Assembly: GCA_020809705.1 (NCBI GenBank)
Contig: CP085828.1
Coordinates: forward strand, 3,410,001-3,474,000
Reading direction: 5' to 3'
Origin: Calonectria ilicicola
Lineage: Eukaryota > Ascomycota > Sordariomycetes > Hypocreales > Nectriaceae
Length of the DNA: 64,000 nt
Numbering within the stretch: position 1 is the first letter of the stretch; each line of letters opens with the position of its first letter. The position numbers were made by a program, and so were the translations under genes. The notes below the pieces were generated by a model. It saw nothing but the letters and a program-made list of their open reading frames with translations. It was not told the origin of the DNA and searched no databases. Of this stretch, positions 1-10,983 are shown piece by piece.

Positions 1-2663
1 TTTAATATTTAGTTGCTCTAATCTCTATTAGATTTATAGTCTAGTTTTTAATAAAAGGTCTGGTTAATTCTATAAAAATATTATCTTTATTATTATCTTT
101 AATAAAGGCTTTTTAATAATTATAGCTTTAAATATATACTATAATTCCTAAAGGTATATTATAGCTAATTTCTAGTATTTCTTAAAGTAGATACTTATAT
201 AAATAGTATCTAGATTTAAAGATAAGCTATTTTTATAGTTAATTATAGTCTAGATTATAGCGGTTTAGTTATAGTAGATTAAGGATAATTAGATTGTTTT
301 TTCTTAAGTTTATAATAAATATAAATAAGATCTTTATATAATTTTTAATATATAATTAAGTAATAAAGTAATATAAAATTATAGATTAGATTATGCTATT
401 AGTAAGATAGATATATTTTAATTTTTTTAATAATTTAATAATTAAGTTATATTTTTAGATTACTTTTTTTTATTAATAAATATAAATATAATTAAATTAT
501 TATTAATTAGATTATTAATTTTAAAGAAAGTAAATAATATTAGATTATATAGATTAAAGAGATAGATTTTAATAAGAAAAGAGTTTATTATATTAGATAA
601 TAAATGGAGTTTAAGTAAAATATTATTTAATAATATAACTTTAATTAATTTATTTTTATTTTTATATAGTATTAATTTTTAGTTATAATTTAAACTAAGG
701 GTAGGCCTTTTGGCTAGTAGTCCTATATCTTGATTAATTAAATTAGCTTATTATTTATAGTATTAGATATCTTTAAGGTTATTTTTTTAATTATATATCT
801 TTATTATATTAAGTATATTTATTATAAAGGTTATAGTAGGGGCTATAATTAAGATACTATTTACTAATTTCCTTATTAATTTTAGCTATAAGTTGGCTAT
901 AATTATATATAATTATTATTATAATTTTAAATAAAAGCTTCTTAATTATATATTCCAAAGCCACAATCACAGCCACAGCCTTAACCTTAGCCTTAATAAT
1001 AGATCTAATTAGTATGGTTTTGGTCTATTGGTTGTGGGGGCATAAGGATAGGATTATCCGGTCGGCAGTGATCGACAGCAATATAGCCAGGTTCATTGTA
1101 TATAATATATAGATTAAGATTAAGTTTTTATTCTTATTTTTAATTGGTAATATAAATATAATTAAGGTTTATTAATTTGCTATTTTTTTTATTTATTAGT
1201 TAATTTACCTTAAAATATATAAGATATATATTTTAATTATTAAATCTATTAATATACTCTTTTTATTATAAGTTTCTTATAATTTTATCTATTATCTTAT
1301 TCTATAATTTATAATTATTAATTATTAAAAGCTTAATTTAAAAATTAATAATTACTATAATTTTTTTATTAATATATTTTTATAAATAATTAACTTTAAT
1401 TTAATTATTAATTTAAATCTTATTTATATAATAATTAAAATTAGCCTTAAAGTCCTTATATATATAATCCTTTTAATATAAGATATTAAAAGTATTTTTA
1501 GTACTTTAAATTAAATTAAGAAGGATATATTAATTATTTAATATATTTAATAGTATATTTATTATCTATTATTTTTATATAGTAGATTATATAGGATTTA
1601 TATTTATCTTTTTAATATTATCTTAAATATTATTTTATATTTATTCTTTAAGTTAATTTATTATAAATATAAGTTTCTTAATTAATATTAGAAAGTATTT
1701 AATATTTATTATAAGTATAGATTAGATTTATATTTTTTATTATTTATAAGTTATTTAATACTTTTCTATTTTCTATTCTTTAATTATAAACTTTTTTAAG
1801 TTTATTATTATATATCTTAATTACTAAAAGTTTTAAATAGGATTTTAGTTAATTATTCTTAATTAGGTTTTAAATTAGATGATTTTTTTATTTAAAGTTA
1901 TATTTTAGATATTAGCTTATCCAAATATTCGATTAGTTTTGGTGATAATATTAATCTATATAGTAATTATTATCTGTAAATTCCGATTTTCTTCTTATAT
2001 TTAAGTAAGATTATTATATTAAGTTAAAAATCTAGTTTTAATACTTATAAATAGTATTTAGAATATTATATAATTAGTTATATAATAGTTATTATTATTT
2101 AATAATATTAGAAGATGTTTTAATAAGGATGATAGGTTATTTTTATTAGTAAATGTATAGCCTTCTATTATCTTTGCTACAATTGGCTAATTTGTGTATA
2201 AGATGTCTTTAATTTGACTATTAGATGTATCTAGGATTCTAAGATTTATGTAACTACTAGCTAATATTATAATATTGGCTCTGCTTATCTTAATATAGAT
2301 GTTCTTTTTTAATAGTACTTAGGTTAATTATTACTTATACTTAAAATAGTCTAGTATTATTTTATTTATAAGGTTAAGGGATTTTTAATTGATTTTTATA
2401 AGGATCTTTATCATTGTTAGATTGTAGCAATATAATTTGGGCTTTTCTTAACTTAATAGTATCTTCTATTTTAGATAATTATAATAAGGCATAATTAAAT
2501 AATCGTATAAACTATTATAAGATGAGGCCAGGGGTAGGCATAATAACTATATTATATAATAAAGAAGGTAGAAGGCTCTCACTATAGTCAGCTAATATTA
2601 ATATTGTACATATATATAGTACACACATGACTCCACACATGACTACCTGTGTGACCTGTGACA
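1..2663 (-). mobile_element. Ty3/Gypsy-type LTR retrotransposon copy A, 5' part, cut by window edge
   Basis: The minus strand here matches copy B (3302-9990) almost without indels: position x pairs with about 5965-x (LTR start 2663 with 3302; a CCGG at 1058-1061 with 4904-4907; position 1 with about 5965). It therefore carries the 5' LTR and roughly the first 2.5 kb of the internal region, read leftward, and continues off the window. It is less mutated than copy B in places, for example around 950-1090, where CA/TG dinucleotides survive that are TA in copy B. No open reading frame remains. Confidence 0.85.
2513..2663 (-). repeat. 5' LTR of retrotransposon copy A (151 bp)
   Basis: Reverse complement of the 151-bp LTR of copy B. 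On the minus strand it begins TGTCA at 2663 and ends in a RIP-altered version of TGACA (TAATA) at 2513. It is moderately mutated. The bases just outside (2664-2668) cannot be tested for a target duplication because the other end of this copy lies outside the window. Confidence 0.85.
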
Positions 2664-2849
2664 TAGAGAGCCCATCAAGGTAGTCCAGGCTACTAAAATA
2701 GCAGAAGGTTTACTTAACCAAGGAACAATTAACGTTAAAATTATTATATTTTTAAATGTATTTAATAAAAAAATAAAAAGAAAATATTTTATAAAACTAG
2801 AATAACTAAAATACTATATATATATATTATATAAGATTTTTATAAAAGT

Positions 2850-3034
2850 TGTTGGAACCAGCCTACAATCGCAGGCTCGGCCACTTTAGGCAGCAGCCCT
2901 GTGGGTCAGGTGACCCACGCACACACACATAAACACCACAGGCTAGCCTAGATAGATGCAAAACAAGCAAGATTCACACACACCCTAGAGACCTGGCACT
3001 AGTGCTAAAACCCACCTTCCCTTTGAATCCAACA
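2850..3034. mobile_element. Candidate solo LTR or small non-autonomous element (185 bp)
   Basis: A GC-rich, apparently RIP-free block inside heavily RIP-mutated DNA. It starts TGTTGGA and ends TCCAACA, a perfect inverted pair of the TG...CA kind typical of ascomycete LTRs. No clear target duplication is visible (AAAGT before, ATATT after), although a TTA microsatellite directly abuts the right end and may have erased it. It could also be a MITE-like element or a fragment kept by chance. The lack of RIP suggests insertion after the last RIP cycle, or too short a length for RIP to act. Confidence 0.45.
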
Positions 3035-3035
3035 A

Positions 3036-3037
<2 letters not shown>

Positions 3038-3075
<38 letters not shown>
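3038..3075 (+). repeat. (TTA)n microsatellite
   Basis: About twelve perfect TTA/ATT triplets abutting the right end of the GC-rich insert. Confidence 0.95.
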
Positions 3076-3296
3076 TAAATAAAGACCTTTAAGAGACTTA
3101 AGGAAATCTAAGATAAATATTAAGTTTAAAAAGCAAGATTAATAGAAAGATTAAAGGTCTTAGAAAGAAGCTATTAACTATAGCTATAGCTAACAAAAGC
3201 AAGCTATTAAAAGCAAGCTATTATAAGGAATTTATTAGAAGAAAGTTATTAAAAGCTATTAAAAAAAGCTACTAATTGTAGCCATAATTAGTAGAA

Positions 3297-3301
3297 GAAA
3301 G
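3297..3301 (+). repeat. Target-site duplication GAAAG, left copy
   Basis: GAAAG immediately precedes the 5' LTR at 3302, and GAAAG immediately follows the 3' LTR at 9991-9995. This perfect 5-bp duplication fixes the outer limits of element B. Confidence 0.9.
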
Positions 3302-3452
3302 TGTCATAGGTCACACAGGTAGTCATGTGTGGAGTCATGTGTGTACTATATATATGTATAATATTAATATTAGCCAACTATAATAAAAGCTTTCTACCCT
3401 CTTTATTACATAATATAGTTATTATACCTACCCCTAGCCTTATTTTATAATA
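3302..3452 (+). repeat. 5' LTR of copy B (151 bp, RIP-mutated)
   Basis: Aligns end to end with 9840-9990 without gaps. The outer end keeps TGTCA while the inner end is altered to TAATA from TGACA. In the part matching 9905-9990, the differences from the 3' LTR are transitions of RIP type. Confidence 0.9.
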
Positions 3453-6400
3453 ATTTATATAATTATTTAATTATACCCTATTATAATTATTTAAAATAAA
3501 AAATATTATTAAATTAAAAAAAGCTTAAATTATATTACTATAATCTAATAATAATAAAGACCCCTATAAAAACCAATTAAAAATCCTTTAATTTTATAAA
3601 TAAAATAATATTAGATTATTTTAAGTATAAGTAATAATTAATCTAAGTATTACTAAGAAAGAATATCTATATTAAGATAAGTAAAATTAATATTATAATG
3701 TTAGCTAATAGCTATATAAACCCTAGAATCCTAGATATATCTGATAGCTAGATTAAAGATATTTTATATATAAATTAGCTAATTATAGTAAAGATAATAG
3801 AAGATTATATATTTACTAATAAGAATAATCTATTATCCTTATTAAAATATCTTCTAATACTATTAAATAATAATAATTATTATATAATTAATTATATAAT
3901 ATTTTAAATACTATTTATAAGTATTAAAATTAGATTTTTAATTTAGTATAATAATCTTATTTAAATATAAAAAGAAAATCAGAATCTATAGATAATAATT
4001 ACTATATAGATCAATATTATTGCTAAAACCAATCGAATATTTAAACAAGCTAATATCTAAAATATAGCTCTAAATAAAAAAGTTATCTAACTTAAGATCT
4101 AGTTAAGAATAATTAACTAGGACTTTACTTAAAGCTCTTAATAATTAAGATATATAATAATAAACTTAGAAAAGTTTATAGCTAAAGAATAGAAGATAGA
4201 AAAGTACTAAGTAACTTATAAATAATAAAAAATATAGATCTAATCTATACTTATAATAAATATTAAATACTTTCTAATATTAATTAAGAAATTTATATTT
4301 ATAATAAACTAACTTAAAGAATAAATATAAAATAATATTTAAAATAATATTAAAAAGATAAATATAAATCCTATATAGTTTATTATATAAAAATAGTAAA
4401 TAATAAATATATTATTAAATATATTAAATAATTAATATATTCTTTTTAATTTAACTTAAAGTATTAAAAATACTTTTAATACTTTATATTAAAAGGATTA
4501 TATATATAAGGACTTTAAGGCTAATTTTAATTATTATATAAATAAAGCTTAAATTAATAATTAAATTAAAATTAATTATTTATAAAAATATATTAATAAA
4601 GAAATTATAGTAATTATTAATTCTTAAATTAAACTTTTAATAGTTAATAATTATAAATTATAAAATAAGATAATAAATAAAATTATAAGAAATTTATAAT
4701 AAAAAGAGTATATTAATAAATTTAATAATTAAAATATATATTTTATATATTTTAAAGTAAATTAATTAATAAATAAAAAAAATAATAAATTAATAAATCT
4801 TAATTATATTTATATTATTAATTAAAAATAAAAATAAAGATTTAATTTTAATCTATATATTATATATAGTAGATCTAGTTATATTACTGCCAATCACCGC
4901 CAACCGGATAATCTTATCCTTATACCCTTATAATCAATAGATTAAAACTATACTAATTAAACCTATTATTAAAGCTAAGGCTAAAGCTATAATTATAGTT
5001 ATAACTTTAGAATATATAATTAAGAAGCTTTTATTTAAAATTATAATAATAATTATATATAATTATAATTAACTTATAGCTAAAATTAATAAAAAAATTA
5101 ATAAATAATGTTTTAATTATAATCTTTATTATAATCTTTATAATAAGTATATTTAATATAATAAAGATATATAATTAAAGAAATAATCTTAAAGATATTT
5201 AATATTATAAATAATAAGCTAACTTAATTAATTAAAATATAAGATCACTAACTAAAAAACTTACCCTTAATTTAAATTATAATTAGAAATTAATATTATA
5301 TAAAAATAAAAATAAATTAATTAAAATTATATTATTAAATAATACTTTACTTAAACTTTACTTATTATCTAATATAATAAACTCTTTCTTTATTAAAATC
5401 TATCTCTCTAATTTATATAATCTAATATTATTTACTTTCTTTAAAACTAATAGCCTAATTAATAGTAACTTAATTATATTTATATTTACTAATAAAAAGA
5501 AAGTAATCTAAAAATATAACTTAATTATTAAATTATTAAAAAAGCTAAAATACATCTACCTTACTAATAATATAATCTAGTCCACAATTTTATATTACTT
5601 TATTACTTAATTATATATTGGAAATTATATAAAGATCTTACTTATATTTATTATAAATTTAGGAAAAGGTAATTTAATTATCCTTGGTTTATTATGGCTA
5701 GATTGCTATAATCTGGATTATAATTAGCTGTAGAGATAGCTTATCTTTAAATCTAGATACTATTTATATAAGTATCTACCCTAAAGAATACTAGAAATTG
5801 GCTATAATATACCCTTAGGAACTATAGTATATACTTAAAGCTACAATTATTAAAAAGCCTTTATTAAAGATAGTAATAAAGATAATATTTCTATAGAATT
5901 GACTAGATCTTTTATTAAAGACTGGACCATAGATCTAACAGAGATTAAAGTAACTAAATATTAAAATAAAAGGTCTAGGAAATATCTACTACTAATCCGA
6001 TTTCTTATAAGCTTATATTATTTAAGAATAAATAAATAATATTTATAAATAAGAAAAATAAAAAATAAATTAAATTAAATATTTATACTAAATCTATATA
6101 ATATCTAAACTACTAGAGTAAGTAATTTTATATAGTTCTATAAATAAAAAGGAATAAAAGTAATAGTAATCTATTTATTAAAATTATAATAATTAGTTAA
6201 AGAAGAAGAAACTAGATAGATATTTAATAAACTTTTATAAGGCTTATTAAAAGTCCTATAACTATAAGAAAAATCCTTCTAATAGATTATAGTAGGTGAT
6301 TATATAATAAAAGAAATATATAAAGCCTTTAACCTATACTTTTATAACTTTTTATAAATAAACTTAAAAAAGATTATAAAATCTAAAATATTATATTAAA

Positions 6401-6666
6401 AGATTATTTAAATTAATATAAATAAATTCCTTAATATTAAAATAGATCTTATAATTAAAGAGATTAGGAAGAGATTATTATAAAAGTTCTACTATTTTTT
6501 AAAGTATTTTTTAAAATAAAATATAAATACCTTTTTATTATATAAACTTTAAGATTATAAAATTAAATTTATTTTTAAAAAAGAGATATTATATTAAAAG
6601 AACTAACTATTTTTATTAAATAAACTTAAGTATATTAAAAAATAGATAGATAAGATACTTATAAAA

Positions 6667-7060
6667 GGCTTTATTAGAGAATTATTATTATCTGCTATTA
6701 TACTATTACTTCTAGTAGCTAAGCCAGGTAGTAGAATATACATCTACTAAAACTATTAAGAATTTAATATAGTCACTATTAAAAATAAATACCTACTACC
6801 TTTAATTTATAAGATACTTAATTTTATTTATAATATAAGATTTTATATTAAATTTGATATTATTATTATATTTAATTAAGTCTAGATTATAGAAGGATAT
6901 AAGTAGATAATAGTATTTATTACTTGGTTTAGTCTTTATAAGATATTAGTAATATTATTTAGCTTATATAATATATTAATAATATTTTAAAATTATATTA
7001 ATTATATTCTTTATAATATATTTAATAAATATTATATAATTTACCTAAATAATATACTTA
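6667..7060 (+). pseudogene. Reverse-transcriptase relic of copy B
   Basis: Readable remains of a Ty3/Gypsy reverse transcriptase: the GFIR...KPG...TIKNKYLLPLI block at about 6667-6830 and the catalytic box YLNN (ancestral YLDD) at 7042-7053, followed by ILIY. Internal stops and Asp-to-Asn changes are those expected from RIP. It cannot encode an active enzyme. Confidence 0.75.
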
Positions 7061-9839
7061 TTTATAATAAAATAAGAGCCAAATATATAAAGTATATATA
7101 TAAAGTAATTAAAAGATTAAAAGAAACAAGCTTATAAATTAATATTAAAAAATCTAAGTTCTATATAATAAAAATAAAATACCTTGGCCTTATTATATTT
7201 ACTAATAGCCTTACTATAGACCTAGAAAAGGTTAAAGCTATTATTAACTAGCAAATACCTTTATTAATTAAATAGCTATAATAATTCCTTAGATTTATAA
7301 ACTTTTATTAAAGATTTATTTAAAATTATTCTTTAATTATTAAATTAATAATATAATTACTAAGAAAAAGAAAGAAATAAAAATAGATTAATACTTAAAT
7401 AAAATACTTTAAATAATTAAAAAAGAAATTTATATAAATACTTATATTTACTTATTATAATTATAGAAAATATATAATAATAGAAATAAATATATTAAAT
7501 TAAATATTAGAAGATATATTATTATAATATAATAAGAATAGAAAGCTTTATTTTATTATATTCTTCTCTTTAAAATATAATATTATAAAATATAATTATA
7601 AAATCTATAATAAAAAACTTTTAATTATTATTAAAATATTAGAAGAATAATAATTAAAACTAGTAGGCCTACTAATAGCTTTTAAGATTATTATAAATCA
7701 CAAAAACCTCCAAACCTTTATAATAATAAAACAACTTAATTAAAAATAAGTTAAATAGTTCAAGTTCCTGGTATAATTTAATTTCTAAATAATATATTAA
7801 TTGAAAAAAAGATAATACTTCTAAATATACTTAACTAACTTCTAGAAATAAAATCTATAAATAGCAATAATAAATATATCTAAGATTGAAAATATATAAT
7901 CCTTCTTTAAGAGAAATTAAACTTTATAATAGTAAAAGAACTATTTAAATAAATAAGAAATAGTAATAATAAAGAATACCTTACACTTATAATAATTAAT
8001 ATTAATTAAATTATTATAATTAATCTTATATATAAAGGATATAATTATAATAAATTAATAATAAAAATAATAAAAGTATTATAAAATTAAATAATATAAA
8101 AATAGCTTAAATAATTATAAAGTAAATTAAAATATAATAAAATAGAATATAAGATTATTAAGAGCTTAATCTACTTTTATAATTATATTTTTATACTAGA
8201 CCATTCTAATCTCTATTATATTATAATATATAAAATATATATATTAAGCTTAATAAATTATTTAAATTATATTAAAATAATTAATCTTATAAATTATAAC
8301 TATTAATAGCCTAAAATATTATATTTTATTATAAAATTTATAAAAGAATATTTACTTTATAATTAAATAAAAATATTATATAAAATATTATTAAATTTCT
8401 TTAAATTATTAAATATATTACTTTATATATAAACAAATATATCTATAAATTATATTATTAAATTATTAAAATATACTTAAAATAATAAAATCTACTAATA
8501 TATTCTAATAATAATAAATAGATTAATAAAAATATAATATTTAATATTTATTTTTATATTAAATATAAAGAAATTAGTAAAATACTTTATTTAAAATATT
8601 TATAAATTATATAATATACTTAATTTTATAATATTAAATAAAAAATTAATATTTATTTTTATATTTTAAAAATAATTTAATAAATAATTAAAAATTAAAT
8701 TATATATTAATTTAACTTTTTATTTAAAAATAAATAACTAAATAAAAATTATTAATATTATAATAAATAAATATCTCTATATATTTATTAATTTTACTTA
8801 AAATAATTAAATTAATTAACTTCTTTTAACTAAATTTACTATAAATAACTAAATTAATAAAATAATAAAAATATTATTTTTTTTATTAATTATAATTTTA
8901 ATTTATAAATTAGAATAAAATTATCTACCTCTTACTTATTAAATCTAATAAAATAAATAAAATAAAAGTATATTAAAATAAATATTATAATAATATAATT
9001 TAAAAGGATTTTAATATAATTTTAAATATTAATAAAGTAATTATAAAAAAAATATAAAAATAATATAAATATTTATTATATAAAAATATTTAAATTTAAA
9101 AAAAGTAATTTAATAATAATAAATTTAAAAAATATTATAATAAATTAATTAAAAAAGAAATAAAATAATAAATAAAATAATTTATTTAAAATATTAAAAG
9201 TATATAAAAAAATAATAATTATTAATCTTTTTTTAAATTTAAAAATTAATAATAACTTTTATATATTAAAAATCTATATTTATAAATTATTTATAATTTT
9301 AAAATAAAATAAAATTAATAAAAATAAATATTAAAATATTATAAAATAAATAATATAATAAAATAATTAAAAAAATATTAAAAAATAATAAAAATTTAAA
9401 AATATTTTAAATATTTATAATAAAAATAATAAAAAATTAATTTATTTAATTAAATAAAAATATTAAAATAAATTTATATAATAATTAAAAATTAATTTAA
9501 AAAAATTAAAAAAATTAATAAAAAAATTCTATTAAAATTATTTAAATTAATTAAGCTTTTTATTTTAAATATAAAATATAATCTTAAATATTTAAAATAA
9601 AGCTTTTAAAATAAATAAAATAATAAATTTATTAAAATAAAATATAATAAATATAATAATAAAATTAAATATATAAAATAAATAATAAATCTATTTAATA
9701 AATTAAAAATTAATATAAATAATAAATAAATAATAAAAATTATTAAAAAAATTAAAATATATAAATTATATATTTTAATTATAAATTAAAAAAAATAATT
9801 ATAATTTAAAAAATTAAATAAATTTAAAAAAGGAAATAC

Positions 9840-9990
9840 TATTATAGATCATATAGATAATTATATATAGAGTTACATATATACCACACATATATACAAT
9901 ATTAATATTAGCCGACCGTAGTGAGAGCCTTCTGCCCTCTTCATCGCACAACACAGTTATTATGCCTACCCCTGGCCTCGTCTTGTGACA
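9840..9990 (+). repeat. 3' LTR of copy B, half mutated and half intact
   Basis: Begins TATTA (RIP-altered TGTCA) and ends TGACA. The first 65 bp or so are strongly mutated, but from about 9905 the sequence is GC-balanced and unaltered, so this is the best surviving record of the ancestral LTR. It is followed by the target copy GAAAG. Confidence 0.9.
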
Positions 9991-9995
9991 GAAAG
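9991..9995 (+). repeat. Target-site duplication GAAAG, right copy
   Basis: Matches 3297-3301 exactly and sits directly after the TGACA end of the 3' LTR. Confidence 0.9.
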
Positions 9996-10003
9996 CTATT
10001 GAT

Positions 10004-10345
10004 TGTAGCTGTGAGCGAGGGGAGGAAATTATTAGAAGAAAGCTGCCTAGGGTGGAAGTCATTGTTGAAGGAGGAAAAAAGCTGCTGTTAGAAGCTGCCG
10101 TTAAGAGCAGAAAAAGCTGCTGTTGAGGGCGGCTGTTAAAGGAGGTAAAAACCTGCTATTGAAGACACCTAAAAGTCATTATTAAAGAAGAGAAAAAGCT
10201 GCTCTCAATAGTAGCTATTAGAAGAGAAAAAAAGCTACCATTAAAAAAGAAAAAAGCTACTATTAAAAGAGGAAAAAAACTACTATTAAAAAAAGAAAAA
10301 AACAACTATTAAAAAAGAAAAAAAATAACTATTAACTATAGCCAG
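10004..10345 (+). repeat. Degenerate purine-rich tandem array (GAAAAAGCTGCTRTTRA-like)
   Basis: Roughly 25-35-bp imperfect units built on AAAAAGCTGCTGTTA, grading rightward into AT-rich versions (AAAAAACTACTATTAAA) that look RIP-altered. The same family lies at about 3130-3296 on the other side of element B, so the retrotransposon inserted into this array. No coding sense seen. Confidence 0.65.
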
Positions 10346-10983
10346 CTATTTATAACTACTATTATAATATAATTATTTTTATTTAATTATTATAATTATT
10401 TATATATATAACTCTAGTATTTTAATAACTAAATAAAATCCACTATCTAAAAATATATAAGATTATACTTTTCTCTTATCTACACCAATAAGAATATTAA
10501 GTATAATAGTATATAAAACCTGCAACTAAGTAAGGGCCTACATTCACATTTAACATTTCTGACCCTTGTGGCCTGTACAGTCTGGACACAGCCTGCGTTT
10601 TGGCTAATGTATTGTATTTTCTTTTTCCTTTCCTTTTTCCCTCTCCTTTTTCTTTTTTCCTCCTTTTCTTGAGGCCATCCCGACTTACTTTTTCTTTCTG
10701 CGGGCGAGAACTGTCGCAGGTCAGCTGAATCCAAAATGCTCTTTGGTACGCTTTGGTTAGATGCAAAACCAGAAGTTGAAGTTGTTGGTAGCGATGCATA
10801 TAGCATTTGACCACGCACCATGGCCCACAAACTTGGGCGGATTTTCCTTCCGGATGATGTAAATTAGACTAATTAGGTACATTTATCCATTTTCTCGACA
10901 TCTTTGGCTTTTTTGCCTAAAAGCCCGCAATAGCGCAAAGTCAGGCAAGAAGGCCGAAAATACCAACACCTAACCCATGTCCC

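Larger units (their letters stand above)
2664..3301. other. Spacer between two head-to-head retrotransposons
   Basis: The 638 bp between the two 5' LTR outer ends. From left to right: a GC-moderate stretch (2664-2730); AT-rich sequence; a GC-rich 185-bp insert with LTR-like ends (2850-3034); a TTA microsatellite; then an AT-rich degenerate array of AAGCTATTA-type units (about 3130-3296) ending in the target-site copy GAAAG of element B. No coding potential seen. Confidence 0.7.
3302..9990 (+). mobile_element. Complete, RIP-inactivated Ty3/Gypsy-type LTR retrotransposon (copy B)
   Basis: 6689 bp bounded by two direct 151-bp LTRs (3302-3452 and 9840-9990) and by GAAAG target duplications. The LTR ancestor runs TGTCA...TGACA. 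The internal region is riddled with stops. In one plus frame around 6667-6830 the translation still reads like Ty3/Gypsy reverse transcriptase: GFIRE, then LLVAKPGSRIYIY, then FNIVTIKNKYLLPLIY with a few stops. At 7042-7053 YLNN stands where YLDD is expected, explained by G-to-A change of both Asp codons. Reverse transcriptase followed by further pol-like AT-rich sequence fits gag-RT-RNaseH-integrase order, but the other domains are too decayed to call. No primer-binding site could be recognised next to the 5' LTR. The element is dead. Confidence 0.88.
1..10480. repeat. AT-rich RIP-mutated repeat block
   Basis: Very AT-rich sequence with stop codons in every frame and no open coding region. 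It holds two related LTR-retrotransposon copies, described separately. Where the copies can be compared, nearly all differences are C/T or G/A transitions, mostly CpA to TpA, as RIP produces. Small GC-rich islands survive near 950-1090, 2640-2730, 2850-3034 and 9905-10200. AT content falls to the genome norm at about 10480, where ordinary single-copy sequence begins. Confidence 0.9.

Noticed and set aside
8490..8545. Possible integrase STAxHPQTxGQ relic in copy B
   Set aside because: A TCT ACT ... TAA TAA pattern is suggestive, but too few residues survive to support it.
9814..10062. 82-aa minus-strand ORF across the 3' LTR
   Set aside because: Lies wholly within the LTR and adjacent repeat; the frame is open only because this part escaped RIP.
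10480..10830. 116-aa and 105-aa minus-strand ORFs at the edge of the AT-rich block
   Set aside because: Two overlapping frames with Lys/Arg runs from a T/C-rich stretch; no support for coding.
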